Positions 8,439 to 18,591 of a stretch of DNA of 64,000 bases are shown here, piece after piece (positions within the stretch are counted from its first letter, which is position 1; every line of letters begins with the position of its first letter). The DNA is from Agromyces sp. SYSU T00194 (GTDB lineage Bacteria > Actinomycetota > Actinomycetes > Actinomycetales > Microbacteriaceae). Under the pieces are notes generated by a model. The model worked only from the letters and a program-made list of their open reading frames with translations. It had not been told where the DNA came from and did not search any database. The stretch is taken from contig NZ_JBEPJZ010000001.1 in NCBI RefSeq assembly GCF_040496035.1, positions 1,612,001 to 1,676,000 of the forward strand. Direction: 5' to 3'. Position numbers and translations under genes: made by a program.

Positions 8439-9635
8439 TCAGGTGAGTGCGGCGATCCAGTCGTCGAGGGCCGATCGGGTGATGCCGAATCGGACGTGTC
8501 CCTTGCCGAGACCCGCGGCATCGATGATCTGTGTCGCGGAGCAGCCGCCGGTTTCCGAAAGGGTGATGCCGGTGCTGACGCCCTCGGCGTCGACGAAGGT
8601 GCCGGTCGCGTCGGCGTAGTAGCGGTTGGGCTTGAGCTGGTCGGGTCGGTCGGCGTCGTCGGCGAGCATCGTGCCGGGGCAGGCGTCCTCGGCGTCGACC
8701 ACGCCGTCGCCGTCGTCGTCGGCGCTGGGGAGGAGTCCGTACGGGCCGGGCTGGTCGGTGGCCTGCCCGACGCTGTCCCAGCCCCAGCAGTCGGCGGCGC
8801 CGGCGGGGGTGAGTCCGCAGGTGTGGAGGCCGCCGGCGGTGAGTTGGGTGTAGGGGCCGGGCTGGTCGTCGGATTGCCCGAAGGAGTTGGAGCCCCAGCA
8901 TTCGGCGACGCCACCGGGGGTGAGTCCGCAGGTGTGGAGGCCGCCGGCGGTGAGTTGGGTGTACGGGCCGGGCTGGTCGTCGGCCTGCCCGTAGGAGTTG
9001 TCGCCCCAGCAGTCAGCGGCACCGTCGGGGGTGAGTCCGCAGGTGTGGAAATCGCCTGCGGTGAGTTGGGTGTAGGGCCCGGTCTGGTCGGTGGCCTGCC
9101 CGCTGCTGTCCTGGCCCCAGCAGTCGGCGGCGCCGTCGGGGGTGCGTCCGCAGGTGTGGAGGTAGCCTGCGGTGAGTTGGGTGTAGGGGCCGGTCTGGTC
9201 GGTGGCCTGCCCTTCGATGTTGCGGCCCCAGCAGTCGGCGGCGCCGTCGGGGGTGAGTCCGCAGGTGTGGAGTCCACTTGCGGTGAGTTGGGTGTAGGGG
9301 CCGGTCTGGTCGGTGGCTCGCCCATCGCCGTTGTAGCCCCAGCAGTCGGCGGCGCCGTCGAGGGTGAGTCCGCAGGTGTGGGCACTGGCTGTGGTGAGTT
9401 GGGTGTAGGGGCCGGTCTGGTCGGTGGCCTGCCCTTCGCCGTTGGAGCCCCAGCAGTCGGCGGCGCCGTCGGGGGTGAGGCCGCAGGTGTGGCCGTCGCT
9501 CGCAGTGAGCGGGACATCGTCGGTCATCGCGGGCGTCGCCGCGGTCGCGGGTGCCGGTGCCAGCAGCATCAGCAGGACCAGCGCGGCGGCGGCGAGTGCG
9601 GCGGGGAGCAGGCGGAGCGAACGGAGCACGGGCAT
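8439..9635 (-). CDS. Secreted RCC1-like beta-propeller protein with seven near-identical repeats
   Basis: A 398-residue exported protein. MPVLRSLRLLPAALAAAALV and the following hydrophobic run to PATAA form a Sec signal peptide of about 33 residues. Residues 49-307 hold seven tandem 37-residue units beginning HTCGLTPDGAADCWG, the consensus of bacterial RCC1_2 repeats; each has two Cys (HTC and DCWG) that could form a disulfide. Seven repeats match the seven blades of an RCC1 propeller. Then comes DDDGDGVVDAEDACPGT, a thrombospondin-type-3 calcium-binding motif, and a C-terminal domain of about 70 residues with no sortase or membrane anchor. The ATG at 9635 follows GGAGG by five bases. Function unknown; surface or extracellular binding is likely. 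Confidence 0.8.
   Translation of the reverse strand: MPVLRSLRLLPAALAAAALVLLMLLAPAPATAATPAMTDDVPLTASDGHTCGLTPDGAADCWGSNGEGQATDQTGPYTQLTTASAHTCGLTLDGAADCWGYNGDGRATDQTGPYTQLTASGLHTCGLTPDGAADCWGRNIEGQATDQTGPYTQLTAGYLHTCGRTPDGAADCWGQDSSGQATDQTGPYTQLTAGDFHTCGLTPDGAADCWGDNSYGQADDQPGPYTQLTAGGLHTCGLTPGGVAECWGSNSFGQSDDQPGPYTQLTAGGLHTCGLTPAGAADCWGWDSVGQATDQPGPYGLLPSADDDGDGVVDAEDACPGTMLADDADRPDQLKPNRYYADATGTFVDAEGVSTGITLSETGGCSATQIIDAAGLGKGHVRFGITRSALDDWIAALT
8715..9491 (-). repeat. Seven tandem 111-bp coding repeats
   Basis: The seven RCC1-like units occupy 111 bases each without gaps. Several units are almost identical at DNA level (for example the segments encoding DQTGPYTQLTA), indicating recent duplication or ongoing homogenisation by recombination. 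Confidence 0.85.
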
Positions 9636-9767
9636 GACGACCTCCACGTCGAGGGCGACGCCGCGGCAGGACGCCGACACGTCACCCTGTCTACTCCCTG
9701 GCCGCACCCGCGGGTACCCCCAGAGGTGGTGACGGGCGTCCGGTATGCGGTGCCGGGCGCCCGTGTC

Positions 9768-12679
<2,912 letters not shown>

Positions 12680-12719
12680 GCCGACGACGCCCGGGCGGCC
12701 CGCGCCGCCGGGTCGGCCG

Positions 12720-13574
12720 TCAGGGCGACGGGATCGGCACCGCCGCGCCGGTCACCGTGATGCCGCCGCGGTGCGGCACGTGCACCCGCAGCAGGCTCGG
12801 CCGGCCGACGTGACGTCCCTGGTGCACGCGCAGGTCGGCGGGCGGCGCCACCGCGTCCGTCTCGCGCAGGTACGCGCCGAGTGCCGCGGCCGCGGCGCCG
12901 GTCGCCGGGTCCTCGACGATCGCGCCGACCGGGAACGGGTTGCGCACCTCGAAGGCGTCGGGCGTGCGCCGGTGCACCACGGTCACGGTCGCGGGCCAGC
13001 CCTGCGCGTCCATCAGCCGCCGCAGCGCCGCCGGGTCGAACGCGACCCGGTCGAGCGCGGCCACGTCGGCGACTGCGACGATCGGGTGCCGGTTGCCCGC
13101 GAACGCGATGCGCGGCGGCAGTGCGTCGTCCAGGTCTGCGGCGTCGAGGCCGAGCACCGCGAGCAGCTCCCGCAGCACCTCCGGGTCGAGCGGTTCGACG
13201 GCGGGCTCCACGCTCGTGAACGACGCCTCGACCCCGTGCGCGCCGGCAGCGGTGTCGATCACGACGTCGCCGACGGGGGTCGCGAAGGTGAGCCGCCCCG
13301 GTCCGCGGCGCTCGGCGAGGGCGACGGCCGTGGCGACCGTCGCATGCCCGCAGAACGGCACCTCGGCCAGGGGCGAGAAGTAGCGGATGCCGCAGGCCAG
13401 CCCGGCGCCGTCGGCGCGCGCGTCCGTGACGAACGCGGTCTCCGCGTAGCCGACCTCGGCGGCGATGCGCTGCATCGCGTCGTCGTCCAGCCCGCCGGCG
13501 TCGAGCACCACGCCCGCGGGGTTGCCGCCCGCCGGGTCGGTCGTGAACGCGGACAGGCGCAGGACCTCGGTCAT
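12720..13574 (-). CDS. PhzF-family isomerase/epimerase-like protein
   Basis: A 284-residue protein of the diaminopimelate-epimerase fold, duplicated in two halves. Hallmarks: FTTDPAGGNPAGVVLDAG at the N-terminus, the catalytic-glutamate motif AETAFVT near residue 45, FCGHATVATAVAL near 72, and EDPATGAAAAALGAYL in the second half. PhzF isomerises a phenazine precursor in phenazine producers, but most homologues sit, as here, outside any phenazine cluster and have unknown substrates. The ATG at 13574 lies six bases after the -10 box TACGCT. Divergent from a single-pass membrane protein gene, sharing a palindrome-containing intergenic region. Confidence 0.88.
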   Translation of the reverse strand: MTEVLRLSAFTTDPAGGNPAGVVLDAGGLDDDAMQRIAAEVGYAETAFVTDARADGAGLACGIRYFSPLAEVPFCGHATVATAVALAERRGPGRLTFATPVGDVVIDTAAGAHGVEASFTSVEPAVEPLDPEVLRELLAVLGLDAADLDDALPPRIAFAGNRHPIVAVADVAALDRVAFDPAALRRLMDAQGWPATVTVVHRRTPDAFEVRNPFPVGAIVEDPATGAAAAALGAYLRETDAVAPPADLRVHQGRHVGRPSLLRVHVPHRGGITVTGAAVPIPSP

Positions 13575-13580
13575 GCGCCG

Positions 13581-13586
13581 AGCGTA
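13581..13586 (-). promoter_or_regulatory. -10 box TACGCT, leaderless start of the PhzF-family gene
   Basis: Read on the minus strand, TACGCT is followed by six bases and the ATG at 13574. Confidence 0.5.
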
Positions 13587-13610
13587 GCCCCGCCCGAGCC
13601 CGCCGACACC

Positions 13611-13634
13611 GGGCCAATCGTCGACGACTGGCCC
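13611..13634. promoter_or_regulatory. 24-bp near-perfect palindrome between divergent genes
   Basis: GGGCCAATCG at 13611-13620 and the following TCGACGACTGGCCC form a palindrome centred on TCGA with one mismatched pair. It lies between two leaderless promoters and covers the -35 region of the plus-strand gene, so it may be a shared operator. Confidence 0.45.
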
Positions 13635-13653
13635 GCGCGCGGCCGAGGCGGCG

Positions 13654-13659
13654 TAGCGT
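13654..13659 (+). promoter_or_regulatory. -10 box TAGCGT, leaderless start of the membrane protein gene
   Basis: TAGCGT ends six bases before the ATG at 13666. Confidence 0.5.
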
Positions 13660-13665
13660 GGCGGC

Positions 13666-14496
13666 ATGGCCGCCGACGACGACGCACGACTCGCCGCACT
13701 GCGGGAGGCGGTCTACGGGCGGCGCGGCAGCACGGTCGGCCCCGCCGCCGAGGAGCTCGCAGCCCTCGAGCGCGCCCGTGCGTTCGCCGCGGCCCGCGCG
13801 GAGGCCTCCGGCGCGTCCGAGCAGGGTGCGGGCCCCGACCTCGGCGCATCCGTCGCCGTCGCCGAGCAGGCCGCGTCTCCGGCCGACGGTGCCGGCGGCG
13901 CGGCGAGCGGGGCGCCCCGGCCCGCGGGGGTGCCCGGGGGCGATGCGCGGTCGCGCGGGCGACTCGGCCGTGCGCTCCGCCGCCATCCGCAGGCCCTGGC
14001 GCTCGCCGGTGCGGCCGCCCTCGTGCTCGCCGTCGCCGTCGTCGCGTGGGCGGCCGGCGTGCGCACCGTCACCGCCCAGCCCACGGGCCTCGACGTGTTC
14101 GAGCGCCCCCAGGAGCCCGCGGACCTCGCGGGCGCCCACCCCGCGTACGCCGACCCCGCCGACGAGTCGTTCCGGCTGCTCGACGACGTGCTCGGGTGGT
14201 CGTTCTTCGCCGCACGCACCGACGAGGGCGCCGTCTGCCTCGCCCGCTCCGCCCCCGACCAGGCGGTGCCGTACGCCATCCGCTGCACCGACGAGGCGGC
14301 GTTCCGCGCCGAGGGCGTCGTCGACTGGCTCCGGGTCGACGAGGTGCCGCCCGCGGAGCGCCCGGAGGGCATGACGTACCGCGACGCCGTCGAGGTGCGC
14401 TGGGCACCCGGCACGACGCTCACGTGGACGCTCGTGCCGGCGACCGAGGCCGAGCGCCGCCAGCGCATCGGGGTCGGCGTGATCCCGGTGCCCTGA
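13666..14496 (+). CDS. Single-pass membrane protein with VYG motif N-terminus (paralogue of 18592-19407)
   Basis: A 276-residue protein of unknown function. Its cytosolic N-terminus begins with a helical segment LAALREAVYGRRGSTVGPAAEELAALE cut into LREAVYG and EELAALE motifs, followed by a low-complexity Ala/Gly/Glu linker (about 45-100), one transmembrane helix (ALALAGAAALVLAVAVVAWA, about 107-126) and an external domain of about 140 residues. The external part has two Cys (GAVCLARS, AIRCTDE) that may form a disulfide. The same layout and motifs recur in the gene at 18592. No enzymatic motif is visible. Confidence 0.75.
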   Translation: MAADDDARLAALREAVYGRRGSTVGPAAEELAALERARAFAAARAEASGASEQGAGPDLGASVAVAEQAASPADGAGGAASGAPRPAGVPGGDARSRGRLGRALRRHPQALALAGAAALVLAVAVVAWAAGVRTVTAQPTGLDVFERPQEPADLAGAHPAYADPADESFRLLDDVLGWSFFAARTDEGAVCLARSAPDQAVPYAIRCTDEAAFRAEGVVDWLRVDEVPPAERPEGMTYRDAVEVRWAPGTTLTWTLVPATEAERRQRIGVGVIPVP

Positions 14497-14593
14497 GCAC
14501 CTGGTCGCCCCACCGCATCCGCATCGTGACGCCCGATGACGCGCCACGCCGGCCGCCACGCGTTCACCTCGCGTTCGGGTCGGTGTGATGCGC

Positions 14594-14599
14594 TAGAGT
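14594..14599 (+). promoter_or_regulatory. Candidate -10 box TAGAGT for the phosphodiesterase gene
   Basis: TAGAGT 39 bases upstream of the ATG at 14638; a short leader is implied. No convincing -35 is seen. Confidence 0.35.
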
Positions 14600-14637
14600 C
14601 CCTGTCCGGCGGCGACGGTGCCGCAACCACTTGATCG

Positions 14638-15597
14638 ATGGGACGAATCGTGACCACCCGCACGGCCGAGTACCCGCGGCCGGATCACTTCCTGCTCCAC
14701 ATCTCCGACACCCACCTCCTGGCCGGTGGCGGAAGCCTCTACGACCGCGTGCCGAGCGAACGGCACCTGCGGCAGCTCTTCGACGAGTTCGAGGCGTCCG
14801 GTGCCCGCCCCGAGGCCATCGTGTTCACGGGCGACCTCGCCGACCGCGGCGAGCCCGACGCCTACGCGCGCCTGCGCCGCATCGTGGAGCCCGCCGCCGA
14901 GCGCGTCGGCGCCGAGGTGATCTGGGTGATGGGCAACCACGACGAGCGGCGGGCCTTCCGCCGCGGCCTGTTCGACGAGGTGGGCAGCGAGCGCCCGGTC
15001 GATCGCGCCTACGACGTCAACGGGCTGCGCGTCATCACGCTCGACTCGACCGTGCCCGGCCACCACCACGGCGAGGTCGCCGAGGAGCAGCTCGACTGGC
15101 TCGCCGAGGAGCTGTCGACGGATGCCCCGCACGGCACGATCCTCGCCATGCACCACCCGCCCGTGCCCAGCGTGCTCGACCTCGCGGTGAGCGTCGAGCT
15201 GCGCGACCAGGCCGCGCTCGCCGAGGTCGTCGAGGGCAGCGACATCCGCTCGATCATCGCCGGGCACCTGCACTACTCGTCGACGGCGACCTTCGCGGGC
15301 GTGCCGGTGTCCGTGGCGTCCGCCACCTGCTACACGCAGGACCTCAACGTGCCGGTCGGCGGCACCCGCGGCCGCGACGGTGCGCGCGCGTTCAACCTCG
15401 TGCACGTGTACCCGTCGACCGTGCTGCACTCGGTCGTGCCGCTGGGCGAGTTCCCGGCGCTCGACTGGATCGACGCCGACGAGTCGGCCGCGCGCCTCGC
15501 AGGCGACGGCATCGTCATCGCCGACGCGGAGACGCCTCCGGCGCCGGCAGAGGCGCCGCTGACGCTGCCGCAGACGGTGCTGGCCGACCTGCGCTGA
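14638..15597 (+). CDS. cpdA: Class III cyclic nucleotide phosphodiesterase, Rv0805-like metallophosphoesterase
   Basis: A 319-residue calcineurin-like phosphoesterase that hydrolyses cyclic nucleotides using two metal ions. The metal-ligand motifs appear in order: LLHISDTHL (about 20-28), [10 protein letters not shown] (62-71), WVMGNHDER (98-106), [13 protein letters not shown] (177-189) and IIAGHLHYS (217-225). The segments [15 protein letters not shown] and [17 protein letters not shown] are nearly those of the mycobacterial enzyme Rv0805. The C-terminus adds a Pro/Ala-rich tail. ATG 14638 was chosen; GTG 14650 is an alternative four codons in. No adenylate cyclase is nearby. Substrate range (cAMP versus 2',3'-cNMPs or wall components) is open for this family. 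Confidence 0.88.
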   Translation: MGRIVTTRTAEYPRPDHFLLHISDTHLLAGGGSLYDRVPSERHLRQLFDEFEASGARPEAIVFTGDLADRGEPDAYARLRRIVEPAAERVGAEVIWVMGNHDERRAFRRGLFDEVGSERPVDRAYDVNGLRVITLDSTVPGHHHGEVAEEQLDWLAEELSTDAPHGTILAMHHPPVPSVLDLAVSVELRDQAALAEVVEGSDIRSIIAGHLHYSSTATFAGVPVSVASATCYTQDLNVPVGGTRGRDGARAFNLVHVYPSTVLHSVVPLGEFPALDWIDADESAARLAGDGIVIADAETPPAPAEAPLTLPQTVLADLR

Positions 15598-15620
15598 CGC
15601 CCGGCGCGCGTCGGGAGCCG

Positions 15621-15845
15621 TCAGCCGATGCCGGGGTGCTCCGCCGCGGTGCGGGGGATGGTCACGTGCACCGCGACGTCGGCGCCGTCGCGCCCGCCGG
15701 GGGCCTCGGGAACGGCCGTTCGGCGCACGATGCCCTGGAGTGGCCAGACCTGGATGGACGGGTGCGGACGAGGGGCGTCCTCGTGTACGCGCGCGCGGCC
15801 GAACCTCGGGACGCGCGCCCAGCCGGCCTGCCGTTCGATGCCCAT
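15621..15845 (-). CDS. Small hypothetical protein, 74 aa
   Basis: An ORF with no family I recognise, beginning MGIERQAGWARVPRFGRARV and containing a HPSIQVWPLQGIVRRT segment. It is kept because its codons show the strong G/C bias at third positions seen in real genes here, and because the ATG at 15845 has a good ribosome site (AGGAG, four bases upstream). It is soluble, basic and Pro-rich with no membrane segment. It lies convergent to the phosphodiesterase gene (23 bases apart) and divergent to a small membrane protein gene. Confidence 0.55.
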   Translation of the reverse strand: MGIERQAGWARVPRFGRARVHEDAPRPHPSIQVWPLQGIVRRTAVPEAPGGRDGADVAVHVTIPRTAAEHPGIG

Positions 15846-15958
15846 GGTGCTCCTCGTATCGTGCGCATGCTCGCGCACCTCCATGGTGCGCCCCTGCCGG
15901 GCGAGCGGAGGGGCCGTTGGTCCCGTGCGCGTGCGCGTTCGGGGCAGACGCTGGTCGC

Positions 15959-16258
15959 ATGGACACGATGCATGCGCCCAACGGCGCGACCGTCCTCCCG
16001 GAGGCGGCCGCGGACGGCCGTGTCGCGCGGTTCCTGCTCCTGGTGCTCCTCGCATTCACGGCCGTGACCGCTGCGGCGGGCGGGATCGCCCTCGTCGTCG
16101 GGAGCCTCGTGCAGGTCGCGCTCATCCCGTTCAGTGCGCTGCAGGCCCTGTACTTCGCGATCGGGCTCGCCGAGGTGGGCCTCGTGCTGCTCACGCTGGG
16201 TGTCTTCCGCGGCTGGGGCGGCGACGGTGCCCTGCGGCCGGGGAGTCCTGAGTCCTGA
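15959..16258 (+). CDS. Small two-helix membrane protein, 99 aa
   Basis: A hypothetical integral membrane protein. After a polar start (MDTMHAPNGATVLPEA) it has two hydrophobic segments, FLLLVLLAFTAVTAAAGGIA and LYFAIGLAEVGLVLLTLGVF, separated by a short loop. No family is recognised. The in-frame ORF is open further upstream, but codon bias and an AxxxT-like -10 (GACGCT ending six bases before) favour ATG 15959. Its last codons and stop lie inside a heptanucleotide repeat, so repeat-number changes could alter the C-terminus. Confidence 0.6.
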   Translation: MDTMHAPNGATVLPEAAADGRVARFLLLVLLAFTAVTAAAGGIALVVGSLVQVALIPFSALQALYFAIGLAEVGLVLLTLGVFRGWGGDGALRPGSPES

Positions 16259-16313
16259 GTCCTGAGTCCTGAGTCCTGAGTCCTGAGCCCTGAGCCCTGA
16301 GCCCTGAGCCCTA
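16244..16313. repeat. Heptanucleotide tandem repeat AGTCCTG/AGCCCTG, about ten units
   Basis: Six copies of AGTCCTG (from 16244) are followed by three of AGCCCTG and a final variant ending at 16313. The array contains the stop codons of both convergent neighbours: TGA at 16256-16258 on the plus strand and TAG at 16313-16311 on the minus strand. Its uniformity indicates slippage-driven expansion. Confidence 0.9.
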
Positions 16314-16748
16314 CTTGGGTGGCAGCGTCACCGACTGCTCGAGCGCGGTGACCTCGAGCGGCTCCGTCGTGGTCACGTACGTCGGCGTCCAGAACACGGT
16401 GGTGTGCGGCGCGTAGTCCATGGTGCAGGCGACGTTGTCGGGCAGCGGCGGGATCTCGATCGACACCGCGTTGCCCTCGCCGGCCTCGGCGGTGACGGCG
16501 ATGTCGGTGCCGACCCACGGGCAGCTCGAGCTGCCCCAGAGTGTGACGGCCAGCTTGGTGCCCTCCTCGAGCCAGGCGGCCTGCATGCCGAGCTCGTCGG
16601 CGTCGGGGCTGGCCTGGTCGTACTCCTCCGGCTCGCCCGCGTAGTCCTCGACGGGACTCGTCCCGGGGTTGCACGCGGCGAGCAGGAGGAGGGCGCTCGC
16701 CGAGACGGCGAGCGCGACGGTGGTGCGGCGGAGCATCCGTCGGTCCAT
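16311..16748 (-). CDS. Small lipoprotein of unknown function
   Basis: A 145-residue exported protein. MDRRMLRRTTVALAVSASAL leads to a lipobox LAAC at about residue 27, so it should be anchored to the outer face of the membrane. The mature part is acidic at first (EDYAGEPEEYDQASPDADE), then a small beta-rich domain with two Cys (SSSCPWVG, NVACTMDYAP) and a repeated Thr-rich edge (VTTTEPLEV). No family recognised. A TACGCT box seven bases before the ATG gives it its own leaderless promoter inside the end of the upstream Stealth gene. Its stop codon is part of the heptamer repeat. Confidence 0.75.
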   Translation of the reverse strand: MDRRMLRRTTVALAVSASALLLLAACNPGTSPVEDYAGEPEEYDQASPDADELGMQAAWLEEGTKLAVTLWGSSSCPWVGTDIAVTAEAGEGNAVSIEIPPLPDNVACTMDYAPHTTVFWTPTYVTTTEPLEVTALEQSVTLPPK

Positions 16749-16753
16749 GCCGC

Positions 16754-18460
16754 TCAGCGTAGCGTCGCGCGCGGCTGGGCGACAGGGTCGTACGACCTGC
16801 CCGCCTCGGCGACCTCCCGCTCCCACGGCGCGGGGATCGGGAAGTAGCGCTCGAGGAAGTCGATCACGGCGCGCGTGCGCTGCTCGACCGGGATCTCCGG
16901 GAAGCTGCCGTCGTTCAGGCAGAACATGTCGTGGTCGCGACGCTTCAGCAGGCGGCGCATGGCGGGCAGCGCCTTCCGCAGCGTCGTCTCGACGTACTTC
17001 ACGGTGACGTCGGTCTGCGTGACCGCGCGCCCCGTCATCAGTGCGTAGTAGTGGTAGAGCGAGTTGGTCACCGAGATGTCGGTCGCCGACCGGAAGCGAC
17101 TGGCCGCGGTGCGCCGGAAGTCCTCGGGGAACTCGGCCTCGAGCTCGGCCATGACGCTCTTGCGCAGCGGGGCGGCGCAGTGCTCGAGGTGCCGGGTGGT
17201 GACCTTGCCGAAGCGCTCGCGCAGCAGGGCGCGGTTCACGCGGGCGGCGTTCTCGAAGCCGCTGCGGCTCGGGTCGGACTCGCCGAGGCCGATGCGGGTG
17301 GTGGCCTCGACGAACTTCGTGATGCCGCCGGGGGAGAAGAACACGTCGGGCCGGAGCGGGCGGCCGAAGAACATGTCGTCGTTGGAATACAGGAAGTGCT
17401 CGCTGATGCCGGGGATGTGGTGCAGCAGGCTCTCGACCGCGTGCGAGTTGTGCGTCGGCAGCACCGACGGGTCGGGGAACATGTCCTCGCTCGGCACGAT
17501 GGTGACGCGCGGATGCTCGGCGAGCCAGTGCGGCGCGCCGGAGTCGGTGGCGATGTAGATGTGCCGCACCCACGGGGCGTACAGGTACACCGAGCGCAGC
17601 GCGTACTTCAGCTCGTCGATCTGGCGGAACCTGGCTTCGGAGTCGTCGCCCGCGCCGACCACGTACTGCTGCATGCGCTTGGCGCGCTCGCGCTGGAACT
17701 CGTCGCTCGAGCCGTCGACCCACGAGAAGACGATGTCGATCTCGAAGTTCACGTCGCTCGCGAGGGGGGTGAACATGTGCTCGAGCGTGGGCCAGTCGCG
17801 GCCGAACAGGTGCACCGTGTCCTGCACGGCCTCGGCGCGGGGGAGCGTGCGGCGCATGAGCGCGTTCTCGAGCGGCGCGGTGATCTGGTCGTCGCCGAAG
17901 TGCCAGAGCTCGAGCTGCAGGGCGGTCTCGGCGCCGTAGCGCAGCCTGCCGACCGGCTCGATGCGCGGGCGGTACAGGCGCATCGCCGTCGCCTTGCGGT
18001 GCGCGGCCAGGTGCCCGTCGGCGAGCAGCACGGGCTCGGCGCCGGCCAGCTTGCGGGGCTCGACCACCTCGGAGGTGAACGGCTCGTCCCAGAACGCCTC
18101 CGCGAAGGCGGCCGCGAGCTCCCGGCGCCGGGCACGGTCGACCGCGACGATCATGCGGTCGTCGTCGCCGCGCACGAGCAGGAACGGGATCGATGCCGCG
18201 TCGAGCACGCGCCCGACCTCGAGCAGGTCCTCGACCATCGACTCGTGGGGCGTCATGTGCCCGTTCCGCAGCGCGTACACGCCCTTGCGCACGACCACGT
18301 CGTCGCGCTCGAAGCGCGGGCGGCGGTGGCCGGAGGCGACGAGCACCAACTCCGGGGCATCCGACAGCTGCGGCACGGGTGCGGTCACCGGTTCCCGGCG
18401 CGCGAACGCCTCGCCGTCGTCGTGGGCGGGGCCTGCCGGGAAATCGGGATCGCTCGTCAC
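16754..18460 (-). CDS. Stealth-family sugar-phosphate transferase
   Basis: A 568-residue cytosolic enzyme of the Stealth family, which transfers hexose-1-phosphate units to build phosphodiester-linked capsules or wall glycopolymers. All four conserved regions are present: CR1 IDIVFSWVDGSS (241-252), CR2 DELKYALRSVYLYAPWVRHI and IYIATD (282-306), CR3 THNSHAVESLLHHIPGISEH and FLYSNDDMFFGRP (336-368), and CR4 RDHDMFCLNDGSF near the C-terminus. A roughly 230-residue N-terminal region of the kind seen in actinobacterial members precedes CR1. Start is GTG 18460 with AGAGG upstream. No other glycopolymer genes are nearby, so the polymer is unknown. Confidence 0.88.
   Translation of the reverse strand: MTSDPDFPAGPAHDDGEAFARREPVTAPVPQLSDAPELVLVASGHRRPRFERDDVVVRKGVYALRNGHMTPHESMVEDLLEVGRVLDAASIPFLLVRGDDDRMIVAVDRARRRELAAAFAEAFWDEPFTSEVVEPRKLAGAEPVLLADGHLAAHRKATAMRLYRPRIEPVGRLRYGAETALQLELWHFGDDQITAPLENALMRRTLPRAEAVQDTVHLFGRDWPTLEHMFTPLASDVNFEIDIVFSWVDGSSDEFQRERAKRMQQYVVGAGDDSEARFRQIDELKYALRSVYLYAPWVRHIYIATDSGAPHWLAEHPRVTIVPSEDMFPDPSVLPTHNSHAVESLLHHIPGISEHFLYSNDDMFFGRPLRPDVFFSPGGITKFVEATTRIGLGESDPSRSGFENAARVNRALLRERFGKVTTRHLEHCAAPLRKSVMAELEAEFPEDFRRTAASRFRSATDISVTNSLYHYYALMTGRAVTQTDVTVKYVETTLRKALPAMRRLLKRRDHDMFCLNDGSFPEIPVEQRTRAVIDFLERYFPIPAPWEREVAEAGRSYDPVAQPRATLR
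16756..16761 (-). promoter_or_regulatory. -10 box TACGCT, leaderless start of the lipoprotein gene
   Basis: On the minus strand TACGCT ends seven bases before the ATG at 16748 and overlaps the last codons of the Stealth gene. Confidence 0.45.
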
Positions 18461-18511
18461 TGCACCTCTGCTCTGCGGGGCCGGTCACGCGCGGTCGCGC
18501 GGAACGGGAAG

Positions 18512-18517
18512 ATTCTA
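18512..18517 (-). promoter_or_regulatory. Candidate -10 box TAGAAT for the Stealth gene
   Basis: TAGAAT on the minus strand would start a leader of about 45 bases that carries the AGAGG ribosome site of GTG 18460. No clear -35 is seen. Confidence 0.4.
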
Positions 18518-18591
18518 TGTCGGCGCCGTGCGCCCGCCCGCCCCCTGTGCGGGGCCGCGCGTTCGGCGTAGGCTCGGCGGCGGAGCCTCCG

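Noticed and set aside
8715..9491. Regular 111-bp repeats that might be taken for a CRISPR array
   Set aside because: There are no unique spacers; the repeats are contiguous and in frame, and they encode RCC1-like units. No cas genes are present.
12720..13574. Phenazine biosynthesis suggested by the PhzF-like gene
   Set aside because: No other phz genes are in the window; PhzF homologues commonly occur alone.
18461..18591. A start for the 18592 gene further upstream in the open frame from 18193
   Set aside because: The upstream part lies antisense to the Stealth gene and its promoter and reads as Arg/Pro-rich shadow sequence; the TAGGCT box and paralogue alignment support ATG 18592.
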